Part shown: in pieces, positions 53,893 through 61,183 of the stretch
How positions within the stretch are numbered: the stretch's first letter is position 1
Layout: each line of letters begins with the position of its first letter
NCBI RefSeq assembly: GCF_036884255.1
Contig: NZ_CP145605.1
Span: 3,410,001 to 3,474,000, forward strand
Reading direction: 5' to 3'
Length of the DNA: 64,000 nt
Source: Paenibacillus tundrae
Lineage (GTDB): Bacteria > Bacillota > Bacilli > Paenibacillales > Paenibacillaceae
Position numbers and translations under genes: made by a program
Notes under the pieces: model-generated
Seen by the model: only the letters and a program-made list of their open reading frames with translations
What the model was told of the DNA's origin: nothing
Database searches by the model: none

Positions 53893-55315
53893 CCGGTCTG
53901 TAGATGAAGTTTTCAGCCAAATTCCTTCTCTTGATACGAATCTTGTCAACGACATTATCGAACAAGAACTTCAACATTTTAATCCCAAAATCATCGTTTT
54001 GGATGACGATCCAACAGGTGTTCAAACCGTACATGGGATCTCAGTCTATACAGATTGGTCTATTGAAAGTATCGACAGAGGGTTTAAGGAAGATCATTCT
54101 ATGTTCTTTATCCTTACTAACTCTCGTGGATTTACATCCGCTGAGACGACAAAAGCACATCAGGAAATTGCTGCTAACATCGTAGCAGCCGCCCAAATAA
54201 ACAATCGGGAATTCATTGTTATCAGCCGTGGTGATTCTACACTTCGAGGCCACTACCCGCTTGAAACTGAGGTGTTAAAAGATACTATTGAAGCCAAATC
54301 AGATATACGTTTTGACGGTGAAATACTCCTTCCTTTCTTCAAAGAAGGCGGGCGCTTCACAATTGATAACATACACTACGTTCAATATGATAATGAACTT
54401 ATTCCTGCAGGAGAAACAGAATTTGCTAAAGATCGCACCTTCGGCTACACCAGCTCACACTTAGGTGAATGGGCTGAAGAAAAGTCAAATGGGAAGTATC
54501 AAGCTGAACATATGACTTATATCTCACTTGAAAGTCTGCGTGCTATGAACATTGAGCTCATTGAGCAGCAGTTGTTGAATGTGGTGGATTTCAACAAAGT
54601 TATTGTGAATGCGGTTGACTATACGGATGTACAGATCTTCACTATTGCTCTAATTAAAGCCATCAACAAAGGCAAACAATTTATGTTTAGAAGTGCTGCT
54701 GCACTTACAAAGGTCATTGGAGGCGTAAGTGACAAAAGCCTGCTAACTCGTGACGAGATGATGAGTGAAGACACAGACCATGGCGGATTAGTCATCATTG
54801 GATCACATGTTCAAAAAACAACGGAACAATTCAAAGAATTGAAGAAGTCCAGTGTAATAGAATTTGTTGAATTTAACGTCCATCTTGTTTTGGAACCCGT
54901 TCAATTCAAGAACGAACTTAATAGAGTCGTTGAAACAACCAACAAACTGATTCTTCGAGGTAAAAATGTAGCTGTCTATACCAAAAGAGAGCGCTTAGAT
55001 CTTGGGGAGGACAGAAAAGAAGATGAGTTAAAACTATCCGTAAAAATTTCGGACGCAGTAACGAGTATTGTCAAACGTTTAGAAGTACGACCAGCCTACA
55101 TTATTGCTAAAGGTGGCATTACATCAAGCGATATTGGAACCAACGGTCTTGAAGTTAAACGAGCTACTGTTGCCGGACAGATTCGTCCTGGTATTCCAGT
55201 GTGGACAACAGGAGACGAGAGTAAGTTTCCCGGAATCTCATATGTCATCTTCCCTGGGAATGTGGGCACTAACACGGATTTAAGAGAAGTTGTTGAAATG
55301 TTGAGCAAGAAGTAA
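53879..55315 (+). CDS. DUF1537 four-carbon acid-sugar kinase
   Basis: 478 residues of the DUF1537 kinase family (OtnK/DtnK/LtnK group), shown by others to phosphorylate 3-oxo-tetronates or D-threonate. IIVLDDDPTGVQTVHGISVYTDW is the N-terminal signature (residues 36-58 or so), NSRGFTSAETTKAH the substrate part, and IIAKGGITSSDIGTNGLEVKRATVAGQI the C-terminal nucleotide part. ATG at 53879 follows AAGGGGTC. Its partner dehydrogenase and GntP permease indicate a 3-oxo-tetronate route. Confidence 0.9.
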   Translation: MQTNNRSVDEVFSQIPSLDTNLVNDIIEQELQHFNPKIIVLDDDPTGVQTVHGISVYTDWSIESIDRGFKEDHSMFFILTNSRGFTSAETTKAHQEIAANIVAAAQINNREFIVISRGDSTLRGHYPLETEVLKDTIEAKSDIRFDGEILLPFFKEGGRFTIDNIHYVQYDNELIPAGETEFAKDRTFGYTSSHLGEWAEEKSNGKYQAEHMTYISLESLRAMNIELIEQQLLNVVDFNKVIVNAVDYTDVQIFTIALIKAINKGKQFMFRSAAALTKVIGGVSDKSLLTRDEMMSEDTDHGGLVIIGSHVQKTTEQFKELKKSSVIEFVEFNVHLVLEPVQFKNELNRVVETTNKLILRGKNVAVYTKRERLDLGEDRKEDELKLSVKISDAVTSIVKRLEVRPAYIIAKGGITSSDIGTNGLEVKRATVAGQIRPGIPVWTTGDESKFPGISYVIFPGNVGTNTDLREVVEMLSKK

Positions 55316-55442
55316 TTCAACTAAGGTTAGTATGGCCAGACTGTGAGGAGTAACACTGATATATAAATAATAAAAAACCATATTAGTGCCTCCTTACTTT
55401 GCGGTTACTCTTATTATGCAAATAAAGAAATGAGGAAATTAT

Positions 55443-56762
55443 ATGCCAATTCTCTCCGTTACACTAGGGGTCATTTTACTGCTTGTATTAATGATGGCTT
55501 TTAAGTTAAACGCTTTCATATCATTGATTATTGTCTCCCTAGCCGTTGGCGTGCTGGAAGGAATGACTCCGATTCAAGCTGTCGAATCCATCGAAGCTGG
55601 TTTAGGCGGAACACTTGGTCATTTAACGATGATCATTATTTTTGGAGGAATTCTGGGTAAATTAATGACCGATTCTGGTGGTGCACAGCGTATTGCAACG
55701 ACCATGATCAGTGCCTTTGGTCAAAAACGGACTCAGTTGGCAGCCGTTATTACAGCAGCTATTGTTGGAATCGCTTTATTCTTTGAAACTGGGGTAGTCG
55801 TGTTAATTCCATTGGTATTTACCATCGCAAGAGCTGCACGTGTACCCGTTCTATATCTCGGAATGCCCGTTATTGCAGCACTTATAACCATGCACGGATT
55901 CGTTCCTCCCCACCCTGGTCCTACAGCCGTTGCGAATGTGTTTGGGGCGAATATCGGATTAACGATGATCTTAGGCATACTTGTTGCAATCCCTGCATTC
56001 ATCCTTGCCGGTCCTGTGTATACGAAGCTGTTTAAAAAAGAAGCATTGGAAATCGATATCCCGAAGGGTCTATTTAATCCTAAGGAATTTAAGGAAGAAG
56101 AGCTGCCTAAGTTCGGAATCAGTCTTTTCACAGCACTTCTACCTGTCATTTTGATTGCACTTCAAACTTTTGTTGAGATCTTTGCACCTGAATCAGCAAT
56201 TTCATCCGTAACTGATTTCATTGGTAATGCAAATGTCGCTTTATTGATTTCAGTCTTAGTAGCTATTTTCACTTTTGGACTAAACCTAGGCAAGAAAATG
56301 CCAGAGATTATGAAATCTCTAAGTGAGTCTGTCAGCGGAATTGGAATGATTCTTTTAATTATCGCAGGTGGTGGCGCGTTCAAGCAGGTGTTGATCGATA
56401 GTCATATTGACCAATATATCTCTGACCTTATGGCAGGCTCTACTCTATCTCCTCTCATCCTAACCTGGTTGATTGCAGCCATCTTGAGAATTGCCGTTGG
56501 TTCAGCAACTGTAGCTGGTATGACAGCAGCTGGCATTGCGGCACCACTGGTTGCTGCCACGGGAGTAAGTCCAGAACTCATGGTTTTAGCCGCTGGTGCA
56601 GGAAGCGTAACGTTCTCACACGTAAACGATGCAGGATTCTGGATCTATAAGGAGTACTTTAATCTTACGATAGGCAAAACAATAAAAACCTGGTCAGTCA
56701 TGGTAACGATTATTTCATTGGTTGGACTAGCTGGTGTTCTGATTCTAGATATGTTTATGTAA
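55443..56762 (+). CDS. GntP-family gluconate/acid-sugar permease
   Basis: 439 residues with about 12 membrane helices. GGILGKLMTDSGGAQRIATTM and TMHGFVPPHPGPTAVANVFGANIG are hallmarks of the GntP (gluconate:H+ symporter) family. It follows the kinase by 127 bases with its own ribosome site (ATGAGGAAATTAT) and ends before a strong terminator. It likely imports the tetronate that the two upstream enzymes use. Confidence 0.92.
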   Translation: MPILSVTLGVILLLVLMMAFKLNAFISLIIVSLAVGVLEGMTPIQAVESIEAGLGGTLGHLTMIIIFGGILGKLMTDSGGAQRIATTMISAFGQKRTQLAAVITAAIVGIALFFETGVVVLIPLVFTIARAARVPVLYLGMPVIAALITMHGFVPPHPGPTAVANVFGANIGLTMILGILVAIPAFILAGPVYTKLFKKEALEIDIPKGLFNPKEFKEEELPKFGISLFTALLPVILIALQTFVEIFAPESAISSVTDFIGNANVALLISVLVAIFTFGLNLGKKMPEIMKSLSESVSGIGMILLIIAGGGAFKQVLIDSHIDQYISDLMAGSTLSPLILTWLIAAILRIAVGSATVAGMTAAGIAAPLVAATGVSPELMVLAAGAGSVTFSHVNDAGFWIYKEYFNLTIGKTIKTWSVMVTIISLVGLAGVLILDMFM

Positions 56763-56774
56763 GAATAATAGTAC

Positions 56775-56815
56775 AACAACCCAAGCAGGATGGACTCCTG
56801 CTTGGGTTGTTTGTC
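56775..56815 (+). terminator. Rho-independent terminator
   Basis: ACAACCCAAGCAGGA pairs with TCCTGCTTGGGTTGT, then TTGTCTTT. It ends the acid-sugar operon. Confidence 0.9.
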
Positions 56816-56862
56816 TTTATCTATAATTGGATAATTCATAACATATAAGCAGTCAATCTATA

Positions 56863-57579
56863 TTAGTCCAAGAGGCTAAAGATCTGAATGCTCTCCACCT
56901 TGGCATCCTTGATATGAAACGACATCACATCCACATAATTGGATGGCTCGTAACGGAAGTCATCCTCCTCATCTGGGGCTCCATTACCAAGCAGTTTCCC
57001 CTCAGGGTAGGCATTTTTGAGTGTATCCAGACTATCTCCTGCTTTAATGTTACGCACTGTCGTGTACTTGGGATCTGTAATTTCGATATGGAAGATGGAG
57101 TCTTGTTTCCCCTCCGGTATACTGATTGTTTTGATCTCTAGACCAGGATACGTATAAACCTTTTCTGTAAAACCGATTAGTGTATCCATGTTTGTTCCAT
57201 CATCGGCACTGTACGTATGAGATTTCAGGTTATCCGGTTTGCCCAGCATCTGTTCCATCTGATCTTCATTCGCTGTATCCGAAATCGCAATAGTGTGCTC
57301 ATTATAGACAAAAGCAAGCTCCTTCAGCACCACATTGCCTTCCTTCTCGATCGAACCTTCCTTGATTGCTTCAGCACTCTGTTCTTCCGAATTTCCCGAA
57401 GCAGGTGCAGTAGAGTTGGATGCTTCTTCGCCTTTAGCCTGTTCGTCGGGCGTGTTATTTTCAGCCGAGTTCTGTGCCGCTTCTGGCGACTTGGCACTAT
57501 TGGACTGGCAGCCCGCCAGTGCCATCGTTAGTAAAATACTCATCATTACAAAACCTGCAGTTTTCTTTGTTAATTTCAT
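56863..57579 (-). CDS. Lipoprotein, unknown function
   Basis: 238 residues. MKLTKKTAGFVMMSILLTMA is followed by LAGC, a lipobox, then a Ser/Glu-rich linker of about 60 residues. The body ends with EITDPKYTTVRNIKAGDSLD and a DVMSFHIKDAKVESIQI strand pattern like the beta-lactamase-inhibitor/SmpA-type fold of small lipoproteins. The second of two adjacent ATGs has the better ribosome spacing. It lies 127 bases beyond the end of the sensor-kinase gene, in the same direction, and may share its transcript. Confidence 0.72.
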   Translation of the reverse strand: MKLTKKTAGFVMMSILLTMALAGCQSNSAKSPEAAQNSAENNTPDEQAKGEEASNSTAPASGNSEEQSAEAIKEGSIEKEGNVVLKELAFVYNEHTIAISDTANEDQMEQMLGKPDNLKSHTYSADDGTNMDTLIGFTEKVYTYPGLEIKTISIPEGKQDSIFHIEITDPKYTTVRNIKAGDSLDTLKNAYPEGKLLGNGAPDEEDDFRYEPSNYVDVMSFHIKDAKVESIQIFSLLD

Positions 57580-57706
57580 CATGATCCCTCCATAAATGTG
57601 TGATTTCTTCTTATGAAGTGATTATATAAAAAGCATTTGTTAGTCTGATAACAGAATTGTACCAATCTTGTAACGTACCTATTTAGTCTTGGGTTTAGAT
57701 ATGGGT

Positions 57707-59134
57707 TTATGCGCGAGGCAACACAATCGTGATAGTAGTCCCTTTGCCTAACTCGCTTTCCATGTCGATATATCCGTTAAACCGCTCTACAATCTCTTTG
57801 CAGATCGAAAGTCCAAGACCTGAACCGTTCGCTGTGCTTGCATTTTTCGCCCGGTAAAATCGTTCCTGCACTCGCTCCAGCTCATCGCCCGCGATACCTA
57901 TACCTTGATCACGTATCCGAATGACCACCTCGCTTGGCGTATGCTCCATCTCCACTTCAATCTGCGAATGACTGCCTGAATATTTAATGGCATTGTCCAC
58001 TAAGTTAGCGATTGCATGGGACATCAGCATTGGATTAACGTTGGCGCAGACTTTTGTCAGACCTTCATCCGCCGGGTCTCTCTCCGTCTTATTAATTATG
58101 ATCTTGATTCCTTTATCGTTCGCTTTGGCTTCCATATTCAATGCGACTTGCTGAATCAGTTCGTTCATTTCCGTTTTCTCCACTTCCAGTTCTTCAGAAC
58201 CAGCCTTGTCGAATCGGGATAGCAACAACAGTTCATTAATCAAGCGCGTCAGCCGATCCGATTCCTGCAACAGATGAGCATAGATTTTTTGCAGTTCCTT
58301 ATTCTCGTTCTCCCCTTCTACCAAGTATTGAGAGAAGCCACGAATGGCTGCCAAGGGTGTTTTTAACTCGTGTGATACGTTGGAGACAAATTGTTTCTGA
58401 TACTGAATGTAATCATGAAGCTGGCGTCCCATGGAATCCAGCCCATCTGCCAGCATACCCAGCTCATCCTTACGGTTTAGATGAATTCTCCGGAATTCCT
58501 GTCTAGAGAAATTTTGCACAGCGCCAAGCAACAGCTTAATCGGCTTAGTTGTGTTGCGGGCAATCCATAGACTGGATAACGTAATCAGTACAATAAATCC
58601 ACCCGCACCCACAAATAAGATATAACGGATTTGATCCATAATCGCATAAAAGTAAGAAATATCCTCCACGAACTCATACACATAAGCGTTTTCGTAGAAT
58701 TGATTCTGAATAGGCGTCGCAAAATAAAGCAGATGATCATCCGTTACGGTGTATGCATAGCTGCCGCCCAAGGCTTTCTCAATATTTTTCTCGAAAATAT
58801 GCGGTTTGCCATCATTAATGATGATGCCATCTACAGCCAAGCCTATTAACTGCTTGGAGCTGTCATAGATACGCACTTCTTTACCTGAAGCTTTCAACTT
58901 CTCCAGAGCCAGTCTGACGATTTCCGTAGTCTGCGGCTCCCCTGATGATGACCTATGCTGTGCCAGCACCTCACGAAAGGACAGCTCGGACAGATCTGCC
59001 TTCTCCATCATCTGTTTTTCAATGGTGATGAAGCTGTAGTAATCGATGGCTTTATTGACCGCAAATATGATGATGCCAAAGGACAACACGGAGAAAAATA
59101 AATAATTCAGCAGTAGCCGAGTTGCGTACTTCAG
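57707..59134 (-). CDS. Sensor histidine kinase with possible CTG start
   Basis: Residues from a GTG at 59089 give 460 aa, but this cuts into the first membrane helix. In frame upstream the sequence reads LKYATRLLLNYLFFSVLSFG from a CTG at 59134, with GGGGGTGG before it, and the CTG overlaps the regulator stop as CTGA. Features (GTG numbering): sensor 20-155, TM2 about 157-177, HAMP, HisKA with SNVSHELKTPLAAIRG (His240), ATPase boxes DNAIKYSG and GSGLGLSICKEIV. Partner is the OmpR-type regulator. The signal is unknown; the start needs protein evidence. Confidence 0.85.
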   Translation of the reverse strand: MKYATRLLLNYLFFSVLSFGIIIFAVNKAIDYYSFITIEKQMMEKADLSELSFREVLAQHRSSSGEPQTTEIVRLALEKLKASGKEVRIYDSSKQLIGLAVDGIIINDGKPHIFEKNIEKALGGSYAYTVTDDHLLYFATPIQNQFYENAYVYEFVEDISYFYAIMDQIRYILFVGAGGFIVLITLSSLWIARNTTKPIKLLLGAVQNFSRQEFRRIHLNRKDELGMLADGLDSMGRQLHDYIQYQKQFVSNVSHELKTPLAAIRGFSQYLVEGENENKELQKIYAHLLQESDRLTRLINELLLLSRFDKAGSEELEVEKTEMNELIQQVALNMEAKANDKGIKIIINKTERDPADEGLTKVCANVNPMLMSHAIANLVDNAIKYSGSHSQIEVEMEHTPSEVVIRIRDQGIGIAGDELERVQERFYRAKNASTANGSGLGLSICKEIVERFNGYIDMESELGKGTTITIVLPRA

Positions 59135-59838
59135 GTCTCGCCACCCCCAAGCTGATAGCCAAATCCATAGATCGTCCTGACATACTTCGGTTCGTCTGCG
59201 TCATCCTCCAGCTTCTTCCGTAATCGCATGATGGTCATATCCACACTGCGACTGTCTCCCATAAAGTCATATCCCCATCCGATCTGCAGCAGCTCATCCC
59301 GGGTAAAGATTTTGTCTGGCCTTTTGAGTAACGTTTCCAGAATCTTAAACTCTTTAGCCGTTAAAGACACGGGTACACCATTTTTCAGCACCCTTCGGCT
59401 TTCCAGATCAAATGTCAGCTCTTCATGAATAATGCGTGTAGATCTCACTTCTGTTCCTTCACTTGATTCCTCCTTACTCTCGTTTCTTCTCAGAATCACC
59501 TTGATCCGAGCGAGCAATTCACGGTTGTCAAAGGGTTTGGTCATATAGTCTTCCGCGCCTAGCTCTAGTCCGAGCACCTTGTCGATGACCTCATTTTTGG
59601 CAGAGAGCATGATCACAGGAACGGCAAGTTTCCCGGTGATTTCCTTGCACAGGTCATATCCGGAGCAGTCAGGCAGCATTAGATCTAGAACCACCAGATC
59701 TGGCTGAAAAGAATCCAGCAATTGCAGTCCGGTTTTACCATCTTCTGCAGTTTGCACATCGTACTTTTCTCGCCTCAGCACAAGCTCAATTAAATCTCTA
59801 ATTGCGGCTTCATCGTCAATGACAAGTATTTTCTTCAA
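59131..59838 (-). CDS. OmpR/PhoB-family response regulator
   Basis: 235 residues. The receiver has DDEAAIRD (residues 8-15), phosphoacceptor Asp52 in LVVLDLMLPDCSG, and Lys in MTKPFDNREL; the winged helix is at the C-terminus (LTAKEFKILETLLKRPDKIF and SVDMTIMRLRKKLEDD). It is first in an operon with the kinase and possibly the lipoprotein. Regulated genes are unknown. Confidence 0.94.
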   Translation of the reverse strand: MKKILVIDDEAAIRDLIELVLRREKYDVQTAEDGKTGLQLLDSFQPDLVVLDLMLPDCSGYDLCKEITGKLAVPVIMLSAKNEVIDKVLGLELGAEDYMTKPFDNRELLARIKVILRRNESKEESSEGTEVRSTRIIHEELTFDLESRRVLKNGVPVSLTAKEFKILETLLKRPDKIFTRDELLQIGWGYDFMGDSRSVDMTIMRLRKKLEDDADEPKYVRTIYGFGYQLGGGET

Positions 59839-59995
59839 TGTACTGTACCCCCCTTCTAGCCTCTTTCCCAGTTTGAATCATCATTACCTTCATCTTAGCA
59901 CAGACACTTTAAATTCCTCCACCAACTGAAAAATGAGGTCTATTCCACTGAGCCCAACATAACTTGTAATAAACCCGAAGAAAGGAGAACAAACC

Positions 59996-60253
59996 ATGGA
60001 TCTGCTCTGGGTACTCATTGTTGGTGGACTTATTGGCTGGTTAAGCGGCAACTTGATTGGACGGGACGTACCGGGCGGTGTTCTTGGAAACGTTATTGCG
60101 GGTTTTATCGGCTCCTGGTTAGGAACGGAATTGCTAGGACCAAGGGGGCCTGTGATTGGCGGGTTTCATATTATTCCAGCCATTGTTGGCTCTATTATTG
60201 CCCTGCTCATCTTCTTCGCTCTGGCACGTGGCGGAGCCTTCCGAAGACGTTAA
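59996..60253 (+). CDS. GlsB/YeaQ/YmgE-family stress membrane protein
   Basis: 85 residues. It begins MDLLWVLIVGGLIGWLSGNL, continues with GNVIAGFIGSWLG and ends IIPAIVGSIIALLIFFALAR, giving three hydrophobic, Gly-rich helices typical of the transglycosylase-associated (GlsB/YmgE) family. AAAGGAGAACAAACC precedes the ATG. These proteins are often stress induced; the exact role is unknown. Confidence 0.9.
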   Translation: MDLLWVLIVGGLIGWLSGNLIGRDVPGGVLGNVIAGFIGSWLGTELLGPRGPVIGGFHIIPAIVGSIIALLIFFALARGGAFRRR

Positions 60254-60333
60254 CAAAGAGAGGCGGAAATGGATACCGTCGTTCATTAGATAATTTTATA
60301 AAGATGCTGCCTTGACATGAAGGAACAAGATAA

Positions 60334-60396
60334 ACACAAAAGAACCGAAAGCATTTCATCGATGGAAGATGAACACTTACGGTTCTTTTTTTATGT
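60334..60396 (+). terminator. Rho-independent terminator
   Basis: CACAAAAGAACCG pairs with CGGTTCTTTTTTTATGTG across a longer loop. It lies between the GlsB-like and lectin genes. The remaining part of 60254-60609 carries a likely promoter (TTGATT, 16 bases, TATATT near 60541-60568). Confidence 0.7.
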
Positions 60397-60609
60397 GTGC
60401 TTCCACCACAACTCCGTTCCTTCCTCATCGACCACTACGTAATCTTGAGCGTGATTTGCTGCTCGGAATGGAATTCACTGCTTTACTTATCGATCAGATA
60501 AAGCTTTACAAATATTTTACAAATTCTATCAAAAAAAGAGTTGATTTCTATTCTTTTTATGCTATATTTTACTAGAAATAAAAAAATATCCTAAAAGGAG
60601 CAGTCGACA

Positions 60610-61113
60610 ATGAAAAAAATCGCAAAAAAATCGGTACTCATCTTGCTGGCACTGTTTATGCTTCAGATCACCCTCGTCTCGGCAGCTTCTGCGAAGAATT
60701 CTCTTACAGCAGGTGAATCACTAACACTAGGTCAATCACTTACATCGAACGACGGAAGATTTACTCTAATCATGCAGACAGATGGAAATCTAGTGCTTTA
60801 CAAACAAGGAAAGTCGCTTTGGTCTACAAAAACAAGTGGTGCAAAATATCAATGGCGGGATCACACAGGTCATACAATCACAAGGTATCCGCAGGTGTTA
60901 AAAGTTGAAAATAATCTGCTTCGATTAACAGATTATAACGATTCTCATTGGTTTTGGTTTTCAAAAATACAGGACTGGACTAATGCCCATTACCAAGGTA
61001 ATGTACCACCAGGCCTGAGTGGCGATACATTGGTTGTTCAAGACGATGGAAATGTTGTGTTCTACTCTACTGGAAAAGGTCCTGTATGGGCTACTAATAC
61101 AGGTGGACATTAA
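60610..61113 (+). CDS. Secreted B-lectin (mannose-binding-lectin-fold) protein
   Basis: 167 residues. Residues 1-28 are a signal peptide (KKSVLILLALFMLQITLVSA then ASA-K). The mature part is one bulb-type lectin domain with QTDGNLVLY and QDDGNVVFY, two fits to the QxDxNxVxY sugar-binding motif; a third, middle site is degraded. Such domains occur in lectin-like bacteriocins of Pseudomonas and in Firmicute secreted proteins. It is monocistronic, with AAAGGAG before ATG and a clear terminator. A toxic role is only a possibility. Confidence 0.85.
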   Translation: MKKIAKKSVLILLALFMLQITLVSAASAKNSLTAGESLTLGQSLTSNDGRFTLIMQTDGNLVLYKQGKSLWSTKTSGAKYQWRDHTGHTITRYPQVLKVENNLLRLTDYNDSHWFWFSKIQDWTNAHYQGNVPPGLSGDTLVVQDDGNVVFYSTGKGPVWATNTGGH

Positions 61114-61124
61114 TAGCAACAAAC

Positions 61125-61153
61125 AAAAGAGCCGCGCTTACTGCGGCTCTTTT
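61125..61153 (+). terminator. Rho-independent terminator
   Basis: AAAAGAGCCGC pairs with GCGGCTCTTTT around a short loop. It ends the lectin gene and faces the SLH gene. Confidence 0.85.
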
Positions 61154-61183
61154 CTTATCTGAACATCGTCAATTCTCCATGAT

